Assembly (NCBI RefSeq): GCF_036320965.1
Contig: NC_092231.1
Span: forward strand, 1,601,197-1,665,196
Direction of reading: 5' to 3'
DNA length: 64,000 nt
Source of the DNA: Panulirus ornatus
Taxonomy: Eukaryota > Arthropoda > Malacostraca > Decapoda > Palinuridae
This document shows positions 45,059-57,130 of this stretch, piece after piece (the stretch's first letter is position 1; each line of letters opens with the position of its first letter). Below the pieces are notes generated by a model that saw nothing but the letters and a program-made list of their open reading frames with translations, did not search any database and was not told where the DNA came from. Made by a program: the position numbers and the translations under genes.

Positions 45059-46277
45059 ACCTCTCGCTATGACATATCCGTGTTACCATCATCATCATGG
45101 CGGAACACTTGAGATAGAGGCCGAGTGCTGGGTGTTGGTGCGCCGCCCTCAGGGGGGTTCAGGTCTCAGGCAGGCATTGCGGTAAGGTCAAGGGTCACGT
45201 TCCGCCAGCGTCAGAGCACAACACTTTTGAACTTGGTTACCAACATTTCCAACCCAGTACCGTTGGTACGGTACCGTCCTGTCCCAGACCCATCTGGTGC
45301 GTCTTCCTTCCTACTGACTTTCGATCACTCTCTCACTGTTACTAGTGGATGGATCACTTACTGTTGCTACATGCCGATCAGCTAACATCATTACTTGTCG
45401 ATATTCCACTTACAAGTTGGACGGTAAATGACCAATTTGTGGACGAACGTTCGACAAGACGGATGTATGTAAAACAGGCGAGTTCTGTTATCTGCTGTAA
45501 AAAGCCGTTAGCCATGTTAGTGTATCTGCAGCCTGGGTTAACCCTTTATGTCTGAGGCAGCAGCAGCTGCAGACACAAACTGCACCGTATCATTACATGC
45601 AGACGAGACCAAGAATACGAAGAACTCTCTTGTAAGAGACTTCTGACAAACCATTCTCTATCGAGACGATTCTTATTTTCGCTTAGCTGTTAGGCAGCTT
45701 AAGACAATGCTGTTTGGTAGAAACAAGTTTCCAAAGCATGCGGTACATGAGTATAAATCCTTCATCTCACGGAAACTTCAAAGAGTTTTTAGGAGTGGCA
45801 CATCCATATGACACCAGATCATAACATCTTCAGAGTGGATGGTGACCTACATTTTGCAGACCTTTTAAGATTGAGCCAGTGAAGACACTCGTGAAAGTAC
45901 TTGTACTTTTGAGCAGTGTTGAGTGTTAACATCAGCCTTCCTAGCGGGTGCAACCGTCAGGCTAGCAGAGTGATCATTCACAGCTCAGCTGGCGTTGACT
46001 CTGCCAAAAACGTTGGGCACGACTGAAAGCACTGTGGTTGTACTCCCAAGGGCTCCTCGCGGGAGAAATGTACTGTGTCATGATTTGTGTTCACAAGGTC
46101 CCGGAAGGCGTGAGTCCTAACTTGTAAGTGAGAGTAGTTCCCTTTTGGCATGACAGTTGCGGATTGATGTACGAAAATATTACCACCGAAATTCTAAGGT
46201 GCGTAAAATGGAGCAAGAGAAACTTGAATGTTGGTAGTTCGGAAGGGTTTAATGCATTGTTTGCTGTCATTAGAAAC

Positions 46278-46443
46278 AGGGTAAGTTAAGGTCCCAGACC
46301 CAGCTGTGGGGGTAGAATACTAACGAAACCATGGTAAGGTATACATAGGGTAAGGTGCCAGACCCAGCTGTGGGGGTAGAAGACCTCCCAAACCATCGTA
46401 AGGTATACGTAAGGTAAGGGAAGGTCCCAGACCCAGCTGTAGT
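46278..46443 (-). repeat. ~65-bp tandem repeat family, three units
   Basis: On the plus strand, AAGGTCCCAGACCCAGCTGT + GGGGGTAGAA is followed by ACCATGGTAAGGTATAC. It is the reverse complement of the units at 24.2 and 40.9 kb. The 100-codon minus frame over it is a repeat artefact. Confidence 0.85.
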
Positions 46444-47884
46444 GTAGACCTCTGATACCAGTGGTAAGGAGTATCCTGTGTTGATTCCACGTTTTGAGAA
46501 TGTGTAGACTGATTCTGCCGAAGGGGAGAGATGCTATAGTTGACATTCCGTTACCAGGAATGAAAATCAACGATAAACAGCCAGGCAATGACCAGGGAGG
46601 ATGACGATGGTTAGGAATGGCACCAACGCAGCTAACTGTTAAATGTAGTGAATTCCAAGGTAGACTTGACCATATGAAGGAAATCTCGCAGTAATGTAGT
46701 GGAGTGAGGCCGTTGTCACTTATGCTGTTCTATTTAATGTTTTCTCTGGGGCTTTTACCAACAGTGGTCCCACCTGCCTGGTCAGTTCATGTTTGTGGTG
46801 TTGTCTTAATTACCATAGAAACCTTTTGATGCTGGAACCTGGAAAAGAGCAGAAGCGAAAAGTCAAGCAAGTGCTATTCATCGGAGCTGCCTGGGCTTTT
46901 GAGGCTGTGTTTACCCAAGGGTCCGTGCTAGTAAACCTGGCCTCTCAGGGCTTGGTGGAGGGAGGCCGTGGACCCTCATGTGGTCCCAGCGAGGTGAGGC
47001 CTCTGGAAGGTGTCGTTCTTGTCACCTGGATCCTGGAAGCTACCGTGACGTTGGCCACTCCAGTAGTATCACCCGTGAGCTGCGAAGATTCGGACTCGCT
47101 TGTGATGAGAAATTCATCTGCCTCCCTCCCCCTCTCCCTCCATCCCCTCAAATACAAACATACACACACGCTTACGTGCGTACGCGCGCGCGCTGCACTG
47201 CAGATCTTGGCGATAGTATCTGGTGGCAGACCCAGGGGAGCGGGTGAGTGATGTATGATAATGGTAGTGAACCAGAGCAACCAGTGTGCTGGTATGTTAA
47301 ACAGCCATGTTTGTTCATCTCCTGCCTGACTTGCTGTAGCAGGTGCAACATTTTATTTTGATATCCCCGCTACGATGAATTAACCCCTTCTGTACGACGG
47401 AACACCTTTTTATACGATAACCGTAGTTGTACTCGTAATGTTGTTATCGCACCTGACTTCTGAAAAAGTTGTACGCGTGATATCTAATGTCACAGAACTA
47501 GTGGGTTTAAAGTCCTTGTCGTATTGAGTAGTTGTACTGGAAGGCTCGGCTTGACTTACTGGATGGATTAAGTCGTTACTCAGATTGATATTTTGAGTGG
47601 ATAAGTTGGATGGTATAAACACTACAATTACTTTTTTCCATTTAGTAATTGTTAAAGAGGGAAGACTTGTTTTAATTTCTCGTCGACATGTTGGGAGATG
47701 AGGATGCAACCCCCACCCATCCCGGAGTCCCCTGCTGCTGAGCCTCCAAGACAAGCGAGGAAGAATTGCAGGTGGCCCGCTGACCATTACCAGGATAAGT
47801 GTAACATGAGAGTGAGGTGGCAAGATGAGTGCATTCTTTGACTCTAACCTCGACTCGAGTGAGCTGACCTGCCAGCACCACTGC

Positions 47885-48140
47885 TGTGTGTGGTGCTCCG
47901 TACCATTACGCTCTGCAAATGTGGTGGTTTTCATAGTGGTAGGGGTCAGCGCCGCTACACAGTCTGTGGTGGTGATTGTGGTAGGGGCCCACACCGCGGC
48001 ACCGCTTGTGTGGTAATGGGGATGCACACCGCGGCACACCATTTGTGTAGTGGTGGTGGTGGTAGAGTCCACACCACTACACGCCACCTGTGTGGTGATT
48101 GGTGGTAGGGCTCCGCACCGCAGCGCACCACCTGTGTGGA
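47885..48140 (+). repeat. Degenerate ~50-60-bp minisatellite
   Basis: Four to five copies of GTGGTAGGG...CACACCGCGGCAC...CTTGTGTGGT wording. A 225-codon minus frame (47,410-48,087) crosses it and continues into AT-rich sequence. It has a Thr-rich start and no domain, so I do not call it a gene. Confidence 0.65.
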
Positions 48141-48149
48141 GCCGGCCTC

Positions 48150-50340
48150 AGCGTGCACATCCATAAGGGGCAGCAATTGAACGTCAAGGTTACGTCACTG
48201 CTAATCCTTTTCGGCCACATGTTTGCCCTCTCAATCCGATTAAACGTTCGGTAATGCGATCAGTCTGTTTTATGCATTAATACATACGTTCTATTGATCA
48301 TCCGGGAAATAACAAATGCTCTGTTTTTTGTTGTCTTCCGTTGGTATTAACAGAAATTGTAAATTGTTCGTTTTCATTCTGGTGAAAGTTGACAGTGGGG
48401 ATTTATGCCTATGAGTATTTTTGGGATTATATTTTTCATAGTAATTTTTATGTATCTTTTGGTTCAACATGTGATTAGTTAACGATTTTTAAAGTTTGGG
48501 GACGTAATTGGAATGAAACTGGGAAACTTTGAATGATGGGGGGTTGGGCGGCAGAACGTTTCACTTGACGCATCAGTAAAGACTGGATCATGCCAGCCGT
48601 ATGAGTAGCTCCTTCAGGTTGGTATCTTATTTTTAACTCCTCGAGCACGGTGTTGCCTAACGATACTACCACTTGGGTCTGATGGCTGGGAGTTTAACCC
48701 TAAGGATCAGGTAAGGAAAAAAAAAAAAAAAGCAAGGTCGTCGTACTTAGGGTTTGATAGACTAGACTGTGAACACGGAAGCTTGGTCACCTGTGACACA
48801 CTAATCTGCAGGGATTAGAAAAAAAAAAGCCCCCATAAATGTCGTAAAGAAACGCCATGTAGAGTACTATCTTTCTCCATTGGAGTCGGAACCACTAGCA
48901 GTCTGGTAATTAGATATGAACAGGATGTTCCCAGGGTTCTTAGTTCTCCTAGTTTTGTAGAGTCCGGAAGTTTCCTAATGAGGGTAATGTTAAGCCTAAG
49001 GCAAAGCGATGGACGATTGTGAACCCTCATTTAGGCAGAGAATCTTGGGTAGGGATGATTGGCAGAGAAGTTAGTTGGCAAAGATCCTACCCACACGGGG
49101 CCCCAACGAGTTTGGATTAGAATTAAACTCCCATATTGCACAAATAAAGTATTGAAATATTGGAGAACCGCCAGTGAACCGATATATTGCTAGTACCGTG
49201 CCTTGAATTGCAAAAGTAAACATTCAGAAGCATGTTGTTGAATAATTTATTGTATTTACAGTGGATCGTATTACGTAATAACTTTAATTTTAATTGTAGA
49301 TAGTTTTACTGAATTGTTTAACTAGAAAATGGTCTTATATATATTTGAGCTGCTGCAAATACTTTTAAAACATTATACATAAGTCTGGAATCTTGGGAGC
49401 GGCTCTATTTACATGTGCGAGGAGGATGTGGTGATAGAGGTGGGTGTGCCAGTGTCGCGAGGAGCAGTTGCCGGCCGGCCGGCCAGGCTGGCGGGCGGTT
49501 GAGGTTCGCGCCAAGTGTTTGAAAGTCACACCGCCACCCGCCCCGCCTGGCTGTCCCGGAGCTGCGCAGGGCACCGGGAGCCGAGCCTCTCACCGCTTTA
49601 TTTCTTGTTAAAGTGCTATTCTTGAAACACTGTACGTAAATACCTTTATCGTATGAATGTTGAATAATTGGTTTGAATGTAGAAAGTCTGATTTTAGAAA
49701 ATGGAAAATTTTAGAGATGAGGGAACTAGCGAAAAGGAGCAACTTATCCACTTACGTGTGTTGCCATATGGGTGGCGAAAATTTACGCTCTTTTATCACT
49801 CCATATTGTTGTGTTATGATTGAGATTTTTCACTGAAATCCCGTGTGAATATGATTATACACTTTTAACAGTTGACCATTTTGATGGCTATTACTACAGG
49901 AAGCTCCCATTATATTTTTTGATGACAGTTTGTTCTTCCTACCAGTACTGAAATAAGCATTCCCAAATTGATTGCTTATCATGCCACATCATGAGATAAT
50001 GTATTGAGGCGTGGATAGTCGCCTGTATGTTGGATGAAGTCTATTTTTAAAGCATTGTCGGAAATAAAATATATATTTACAGTGCAGTGGTTCTAGAAAT
50101 ATACAAGTTTATGTAGTCAGCTTATCGTGGCTGTCATATACATTTAGTTATGCGACATTCTGATATGTATAATTGGCTGGCCAGGTTGATTAGCTGCACT
50201 TGTGTATACATTACAGCAGCATTTAAGAAATTTAGTTCTGTAAATTTGTTTTTGCGAGGAAATGAGCATGAGCAGGTTCGACGTTTGGAGGTTAAGTAGG
50301 AGCGGCAGCAGCAACCAACCATACTCTGGAAATGCTAGGC
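48150..50340. other. Quiet AT-rich sequence
   Basis: I see no repeats, exons or elements here, apart from short A-runs at 48,718-48,731 and 48,820, and a GC pocket with GCCGGCCGGCCGGCC near 49,469-49,485. Confidence 0.5.
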
Positions 50341-50359
50341 CGAGCACCGCCCTCACCAG

Positions 50360-50415
50360 TGGTGGTGGTGGTGGTGGTGTGATGCATGGGTGGGTGGGTG
50401 GGTGGGTAGGTAGGG
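50360..50415. repeat. (GGT)n and (TGGG)n tract
   Basis: About seven GGT units, then after a short gap five TGGG units. G-quadruplex potential. The following 350 bp remain G/T-rich. Confidence 0.85.
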
Positions 50416-50759
50416 TGACCCGATCGTCGCGGTAACTGTCGCAAGTGGGAGGTGGGTTTGGGGTGGGGCAGTAGGATGTCGTTTAGGGTAGGGCGGTTAA
50501 GAGGTGCTGGTGTTGGCTAGCGGGTTGGTGATAGTGAGATTTAGGTAGTGGAGGGATGTGCAGTATGTTGGGTTGTGGTAGGTTTTGAGGTTAGTGGGGA
50601 AGGGATGTTTGCATGCATAAAGGCTGCTAGGATTGGGAAGATTTTGTGGCACATTCTTATGTAAGGGCAGGACCACATGAGTTTGCAGCGGGGGAGACGT
50701 GGCTGCTCTTACTCGAGAGGGCTGGGAAAGTTGAAGGGAGTGAATGATAGACAGATAAG

Positions 50760-52970
50760 ACATACTGACAGATAACGAGACATGAACGGCTTACATTTAA
50801 TGTGTGGGTTGTTTGCACACTATGCAGTTTGGAGGCCGGGTTTCTAAGGTACTTGTACCCGGACACTGCAAGATCACGTTGCAGTGTCACCTCGTATGGT
50901 AGGAGGGTAATGGATCTTGTGTTTAGTTGACTAGGTTCATTAGATTACAGTACTGAGCCTCCAGTATGCCACTTTGTCCTCGTGAGTAAGTTTAGCAATA
51001 AGATAAGTAAGGGTTTTAGCTTGAAGATATCCAGTGAATGAAATTTAGTGTTTATGGCACGTTAATTATGGTTGTATGAGGAAAAGTTACCGAACATCAG
51101 AATATGGGGGAACCACAGTAATGGCTTTCTGTCTTAAGGTGTTGCTTTAAACTTAGTGTGTTCTGGTAAGGGAGGTCGGGGTAGGGGGGATATTTTGGGA
51201 GAGGAGAGGGAGTGAATAGGATGGAGAGAGTGGCGGGTGTTGCAGGTGTTACGTCTCTTGTCGTGGTGAAGGTTGACGCCAGCGGCCCAGCCTCCCTCCC
51301 GCCGGTTAGGCTAGGCTGTGGCAGACAGTCTGCCTTACCCTTGCCTCCCCAGACAGACTTTCAGCTGGATTTTTCGTTGTTTTCTGATGATGCACCTACC
51401 TCAGCCACCACATCCTTTTTGTAGTGATTTTTGATGATATTTGCAGGTGGCGATTTTTTTTTCTATCTTTAGAATGTTCATTTACATTATCTTAAGCTCA
51501 TCAGTACGCGGTTGGACCCGTGAACAAAACAATATGATGTTTGTGTATGATGGGTCCGATTTGGATCTGTCTCTTTGTTGGATACTAAAGATTGATACAC
51601 GATTTACAACCGAGAATCTACTTAAACTCGCGGTTGCTAATGAACATAATAAAGATCTATACATCTTGTATGCACCTAGCAAGGTTTTTAAGACCTGTAT
51701 TACATTGGCACTTTCTGTTCGATCAAGATTTACTGCTAGTACTTGTGGTACTACCAGTTTTTTTTTTTTTTTTAAGCATAATTTCAACGTTTCTTGTGTT
51801 CACTTTTCGTACAGTTGGTCTTTTCGCCGATTGCAAATATTCTAAGCTTCAGACTCCGTTATTAAGAGGCACATTTTAAAATTTTTGTGCGGTTTACCAT
51901 CACAACCTAGATATCTAGTTTTCCATTGTTTAAGACGGGTAGAAACATAACTTCATGAGCGTAGGACTTGCAGGAGCCAGACCATGAAGTACTGTTGTAG
52001 GAATAGTAGTATTATGGTGTCTCTGGGCCCGTTGCAAGTTCTCCTAAAGTCATATTAGCACTATAAATACCTTCGAGTGTTTATTGACTCGCTAGACACT
52101 CACTTAAGCTTATATTATTATTCGTTTGGAGGCCTTCGTTGAGAGCCATTGTTTTAATGTATGCGAGCCCTGAGTTATATGTGAAGTATTAGTATTTTTT
52201 TTTATTGAATGGTACTACAACCGTATCGCTTCACATGTTTTTTTCCCTCATGGGCTCTGGAATTCTTTGATTTTTTTTTATATTTACATGGAACTTATAG
52301 ATTGAGCTTGGTAAATAGTTCTTTGAATTGCTTGATATAGAATTTCTCTTAAAGAGAGGTGGCAAGAATGGATGGAAAAGGTCGTGTTTCAGAAAATATT
52401 AATTGTTGCCTGTAGTGTTCCTCGACTAAAAACAAAAAGTTGAAAAAGGCTCATGTTAAGAGATGAACGCGGCCGCTACCACGAGCGCCTGCTCATGTTA
52501 GCAGGTGTGTGTGTGGTTGGTTCGTTCCTGGAGTGGTTTTGTGGTCATCAGGCCAGGCGCTGATCCGGTGTGTTGGATCTTACAGTTGACACCTACTTTA
52601 TGGCCTTATATATCACTCGTTTATATATTGTCCCATGCTATCATTATTCATTGTGGACTTTTGATACTTTCTCCGTGTAGATGCTGTGGGGTTTGTGTTA
52701 TAACTTCTGTTCTGTTTGGTCTCCGTATGTGTTGCAAGTTAACGTATTTTGGAGTTGGTAATACTGCTTTGAGAATTGTCCTTATTGTGTTCATTGAATC
52801 GGCAGCTGTTCAGTATAACTTCTGAAAGTTGATGAATATTGGAATTAATTGCATGAGTGAAAACGAGGCAGATAACATGGTTTTTTCCTATAACATTTCA
52901 TTCTTTCGTCAACGTGATGGAAAATAAGTATATTCATGACCGCACAAGATAAAGATACACCTTGGGTATC
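50760..52970. other. Quiet AT-rich sequence
   Basis: Only T-runs (51,758-51,774, 52,197, 52,270) stand out. Frames of 95-134 codons around 51,440-51,880 are T/A-rich, overlap each other on both strands and show no family motif. Confidence 0.5.
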
Positions 52971-53079
52971 GAGTGTCCATTACAGGGGAAAGTCATCACC
53001 GGCAGCGGTGGAGAGATGAGAGACCTGGCCAGTGTGAGATTATGAAAGAGAAATGTGAGCCTTCCTCAGCGTTATGTAG

Positions 53080-53400
53080 CCTCCTGCCTCCAACCCTACC
53101 TCACGCACATCACGGATGGCCCGCCTCTCACCATTCCACCCACGCCTCACGCCTCCTCTGCCAACACCACCACCCTTACCACAACAGCCACGACTGTCTC
53201 CCACTACCATCACCATTCCTACCAACGCTACCTCCTTTATCTCGACACCATTACCACAGCAACACTTCGTACCACCACCACCCAACACAACCGTCACACT
53301 TCCACCATTGTCTTGCAGCACCACTGCCACTCATTAAGCCTACAGTACCACAGCTCCATCCCAACACAGGACCAAGCCACATCTATCCCTAATCCCAGTT
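53080..53400. other. G-poor, C/A-rich strand block
   Basis: The plus strand is rich in CCACCAC, ACCAC and CTCC wording and poor in G, so three overlapping frames stay open for 73-139 codons with Thr/His/Pro-rich products. Probably an old ACC-type repeat. Confidence 0.55.
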
Positions 53401-53974
53401 TTGCCCGGTAACCTTGTCACCGTTGCCTCTTACCTCTGCTGTCTGCCAGTAATACCAGCCCTGCACGCCCCTCAGTCACTCACCAAACACAGCGGGTGAA
53501 GCAGATAATATTACACAGCTGGAATACCCAGAAAAGATTATCTCCAGGCTTCATAGGTAATTCCATGAAGGCTTAAGGCAGGCAGTACTCAACAGTGCTA
53601 GGATCTGAAGGCGCCATTAAACACGAAAGAAAACTAGGGGAATTTGGGGGTCTTTATGATCTTAATGTTCGGTACTTTCCAGGCCTGTAATTCTTATTGC
53701 TCCTCCTAACTGAGGCATTAAAGGAACCTCACTGGATATATACCTCCTTGAGGCCAGATTATGGAATTTATTATGATTACGGGATGCTGCCTCCAGTAGC
53801 CAGACTGATCAGAGGAGCAGCATCGCTGCTAAACGTAACCGTGAGGATAGAGAAGTGGCCGTAAGTCGTATGTAAGGAGTGTGTGTCTGTCTGTATACCT
53901 TTCTGGTATTTCCAGTGATATACATAGAAAAGTGTGGCATCATAGAGCACCATTCTGGCTTCATAGGGATGTTT

Positions 53975-54078
53975 GAACCTCTTGAGCACGACGGCACGAC
54001 CCCTGAACACTACGTTACAACCCCCGAGCACGGCAGTATGACCTCTAGCACGATGGGGTGACTAACCCTTGAGTTTAT
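53975..54078 (-). repeat. Foldback-like family copy
   Basis: Four tandem minus units (CTTGAGCACGACGGCACGAC, CTGAACACTACGTTACAAC, CCGAGCACGGCAGTATGACC, TCTAGCACGATGGGGTGAC). No core or right arm before the (TA)n tract. Confidence 0.8.
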
Positions 54079-54089
54079 TGGTACATTGC

Positions 54090-54092
<3 letters not shown>

Positions 54093-54155
<63 letters not shown>
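54093..54155. repeat. (TA)n microsatellite
   Basis: About 31 TA units. Confidence 0.97.
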
Positions 54156-54159
<4 letters not shown>

Positions 54160-54789
54160 TCAAGTTTAGGTAGAGTGGAAGGTTTAGGATTAAAACGGAA
54201 TCATGTATATATAGAGGCAGGTGTGAGAATAGTACACGAGCAAGGTAGTTGAGAAATGTCGAGGTGTGTGACGAGGTTATCTGCCTGAGGACAGTTATAG
54301 TATCCTACGTTCCTGATTTATATACATTGGTGGAGGCGTGATAGGGGCAGTGGTGTGGCCGAGGGGGGAGCAGTAGTTCCAGCTAACCACAATCATTGGT
54401 GACTGAGGATGAGGAGGATCTGTACCCGGACCTTTCTTGATCATGCTGGCTGGTGTGTGTGTGACGTCATGGCCCCAGAGTGCCACTGGTAAGTGCCACC
54501 CTCTGTCCCCTCCTCCCCTCCCACCCCCTGCGTGCCCGACCAGACCAGACCTCCTGGTAGGGTGCGGGCGGGTGAGGGGGAGGTTGTGTAATGTTGGGAG
54601 GTGACTGCCTGCCTGCCCGGGCCTTCCACAATGTCAGGAGGGACTGGTTCAGGACAGTGTTAGGAGGCCACCGGGGGTTCATGTCAGTGTAGGCTGTAGG
54701 TACTATTGGCGCTATGGTCTATCTGGAGGTGTTAATCGTGTGAATTGTAAAGATTGTGGTCAGAGATTTGTACACGTACTGGAACACTT

Positions 54790-55085
54790 TCTTACAATGT
54801 GAAAAACAGCAATTTAGGGATAGATCTAAACAGACCCTGTCGGAAATATCACCACACCTTATTGTTGATAAGATAACTGAAATTTTAAGTTTGTATCCAC
54901 TTTTTGCAAGGAGTCTGTAAAACTTACCATGTGAGAGTACGTAATCTATGTACTGAAATGCGAATTGTAACATCTTATGTAACATCAACCCACATGGGTC
55001 TGAGTAAGACCCTTTGTGACACCTGTAATCCTTTTGCTCTACCGCTCACAGGATGAGCATGGGCGGCATAATGGATTGTAGGGGT
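54790..55085 (-). repeat. Interspersed family P, copy 3 (longest)
   Basis: Plus-strand landmarks: CACCTTATTGTTGATAAGAT, GTATCCACTTTTTGCAAGGA, TACGTAATCTATGTACTGAA, TGTAACATCTTATGTAACAT, GACCCTTTGTGACACCTGTA, TACCGCTCACAGGATGAGCA. The right half matches 21,940-22,190 and the left half matches 6,230-6,300, linking the two other partial copies into one family of about 300 bp. Confidence 0.78.
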
Positions 55086-55108
55086 TACTGACACACATCA
55101 GATGGAAC

Positions 55109-55126
55109 GGGGGGGGGGGGGGGGGG
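55109..55126. repeat. Poly-G run
   Basis: Eighteen consecutive G, just outside family P copy 3. Confidence 0.9.
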
Positions 55127-55753
55127 TACTTGTTGCTTTCCTTTAAATTTGTTCATATTTCTTAAATACAGCCATATGTTTAGAGAGTTGATGTTCGGCT
55201 CCAGTAATGGGTGTAAAGTGAATAGGTTTTTCTCGTTGAAATATCAGGATTCTCTCTTCTCTTACCACACTTGCCCAAGAGTTTCTGACGTCTTGAGCCA
55301 TCACAGAACAGCCTCGTTAAGACCCGTTGGTGTTTTGCTGTTTGACTTCGTCTGTGCTCGTTATTCTTAGCTGTATAGTGAGGGACACGGGAGCGGGTGG
55401 GGATGGGGCGGAGGGTGAGAACAGGAACAGTACATGAAGGTGGGGTAGGGTCGTCTGATGACCTGTGGTGTTGGTACTGCTGCTGCTGTTGGCCAGGTGA
55501 AGCGGGGGAGGGAGTCTGGCTGGGACTGTCCCAGCCCTCATCCGCTCTCCCCTCCCCTTTCCCCCGTCCTGATAACAGCTACAGTCCCCCCCAGCCCTAC
55601 CCTGACCTCACTGGCCCTAACGATCCCACAGCTGGTAAAGTCCAAACTTCCATTGTTACACAAGCGAAGAATAGTCATAAAGTGCAGGGGGAGTATATTC
55701 CCGTGTTGGCCAGGACGGTTGTCACGTCCGGTGACACAGGTGTGTGTGGGGGA

Positions 55754-55758
<5 letters not shown>

Positions 55759-55822
<64 letters not shown>
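55759..55822. repeat. (CT)n microsatellite
   Basis: About 32 CT units followed by CCACAG, which by itself mimics a splice acceptor. Confidence 0.97.
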
Positions 55823-55824
<2 letters not shown>

Positions 55825-56109
55825 CAGAAAGTAACTGAAAAGACATGCCTGTTACCTCATCCTTGATTGGACTGATATGCCCAGAGAACATGGGTCCTGG
55901 TGAGTGCCTTGTACGTACATTGAGCAGTACTTGATAAGTCATGTGATGCCACCACCTCACCTATATATTGCAACTAGCCCATCTGTCGATCATTTTTGAT
56001 ATACATGACGTATTTTTTGTCTGGGCAATCGCATTAAGTTGAATATGGTTTTCTAGACCTATGGGTTTGGTTAGGTGTCAATTACCAGAAACAGAAAATG
56101 TGCATTTGT

Positions 56110-56430
56110 ATTTGTTTATATGATAAACCATCTGTGTGCTATTGTATAAACACTATTGTGAGGTTGTGGGAGGATGATAAACCATCTGTGTGTTATTGTT
56201 AGAAACACTATTATATTGTGAGGTTGGAGGATAATGATAGACCATCTGTGTGATATTGATAGACACTATTGTATTGTGAGGTTGGAGAGACACTATTATA
56301 TTGTGAGGTTGGAGGGTAATGATAAACCATCTGTGTGCTATTGTTAGACACTATTGCGAGGTTGGAGGGTAATGATAAACCATCTGTGTGCTATTGATAG
56401 AGACACTATTATATTGAGGTTGAAGGGTGT
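56110..56430 (+). repeat. ~60-bp minisatellite, five to six units
   Basis: Units contain GATAAACCATCTGTGTGCTA, GACACTATTATATTGTGAGG and TTGGAGGGTAAT. Some lack the first half (56,284-56,310), which shows deletion by slippage or exchange. Confidence 0.9.
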
Positions 56431-56634
56431 GTCGGGTAGTATGGGTCAAGCGGTTGGTTCCCGGCCGTGTGTACGTGGAGTAAGCTGGCAGGAAGGGAGA
56501 TAACCCGACCTTAAAATAGCCCAGGAACAGGTAGGCCTTCAGGGAAGAATTCCCCTTTAAACTTTGGCTCGGGTGGTGTAGCACTTTCTTACCTAAGGCC
56601 TTCCCTTTATTGGATGTTTACCTTGACCCCTGGA

Positions 56635-56738
56635 CGACGCACGGCGGTACGACCCTTCAGCACGACGGTCCGTACTCCGCCACCTTGGCCTACGATGGCG
56701 TAGGTGTCATGCTGGGAATTTGACCCCTAATGCAGGTG
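56635..56738. repeat. Foldback-like family copy
   Basis: GACGCACGGCGGTACGACCC, TTCAGCACGACGGTCCGTAC, then GGCCTACGATGGCGTAGGTG and GTCATGCTGGGAATTTGACC. Confidence 0.65.
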
Positions 56739-56821
56739 GGGCTTACCGCGCCGTGTGTGCAGGGAACTGAGGCAGGTCATGTGTTAGTGGCTGGGTCAGG
56801 CCTGTGTATACGTAACATGTG

Positions 56822-56908
56822 TCTAACAGGTGTTTTTCTTGTCTTTCAGGTACGTATTGATAAGCTGATGGCGTCGTTGGCTTGTTTCTTGGGAGTGGTC
56901 GGTGGCTG
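56822..56908 (+). promoter_or_regulatory. Candidate recursive splice site 3 (ratchet point)
   Basis: TCTAACAGG (branch A at 56,826) is followed by TGTTTTTCTTGTCTTTCAG (AG at 56,848-56,849) and, with no gap, GTACGTATTG (from 56,850). Branch-to-AG distance is 23 nt. A second donor, CTG|GTAAGTAATT, starts at 56,909, giving a 59-nt RS-exon, the same length as at site 2. In the GTA-CGT frame it reads VRIDKLMASLACFLGVVGGW with no stop, so a short hydrophobic coding exon cannot be excluded from this site alone. The shared CAG|GTACGTAT junction at three unrelated flanks favours recursive splicing. Confidence 0.65.
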
Positions 56909-56927
56909 GTAAGTAATTGACATAACC

Positions 56928-57045
56928 AGTTAGTCGGTTACCGGGTTCGACCGACTGACTTTCTGGTCATACAGTGACTCGTTAGTCATTCATTTAGTCA
57001 CTGTCAGTTAGTCAAATGCTGTCTGTAATTTACTGTCAGTCGGTG
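56928..57045. repeat. Imperfect hairpin and GTCAGT-type short repeats
   Basis: AGTTAGTCGGTTACCGGGTT pairs imperfectly with the following CGACCGACTGACT. AGTCA, GTTAGTC and GTGACTCG phrases then recur to 57,045. GGGTTCGACC resembles a pol III box B, but no tRNA fold is evident. Confidence 0.4.
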
Positions 57046-57058
57046 ACTCGAGACAATG

Positions 57059-57130
57059 GTGGCCATAGCATGACAGCTGTGGCCATGGTGTCATATCATA
57101 ACAGCTGTGGCCATGGTGTCATAGCATCCA
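57059..57130 (+). repeat. ~30-bp tandem repeat
   Basis: ACAGCTGTGGCCATGGTGTC + ATAGCAT/ATATCATA occurs about 2.5 times. Confidence 0.88.

Noticed and set aside
47410..48087. 225-codon minus-strand frame
   Set aside because: Its first third is a degenerate minisatellite (Thr-rich) and the rest is AT-rich with no domain.
55759..55830. Splice acceptor (CT)n-CCACAG
   Set aside because: The pyrimidine tract is a microsatellite. There is no branch point or exon-like sequence after it.
56928..56985. tRNA gene (GGGTTCGACC box B-like)
   Set aside because: The flanks form a simple hairpin and GTCAGT repeats. No acceptor stem or anticodon arm could be drawn.
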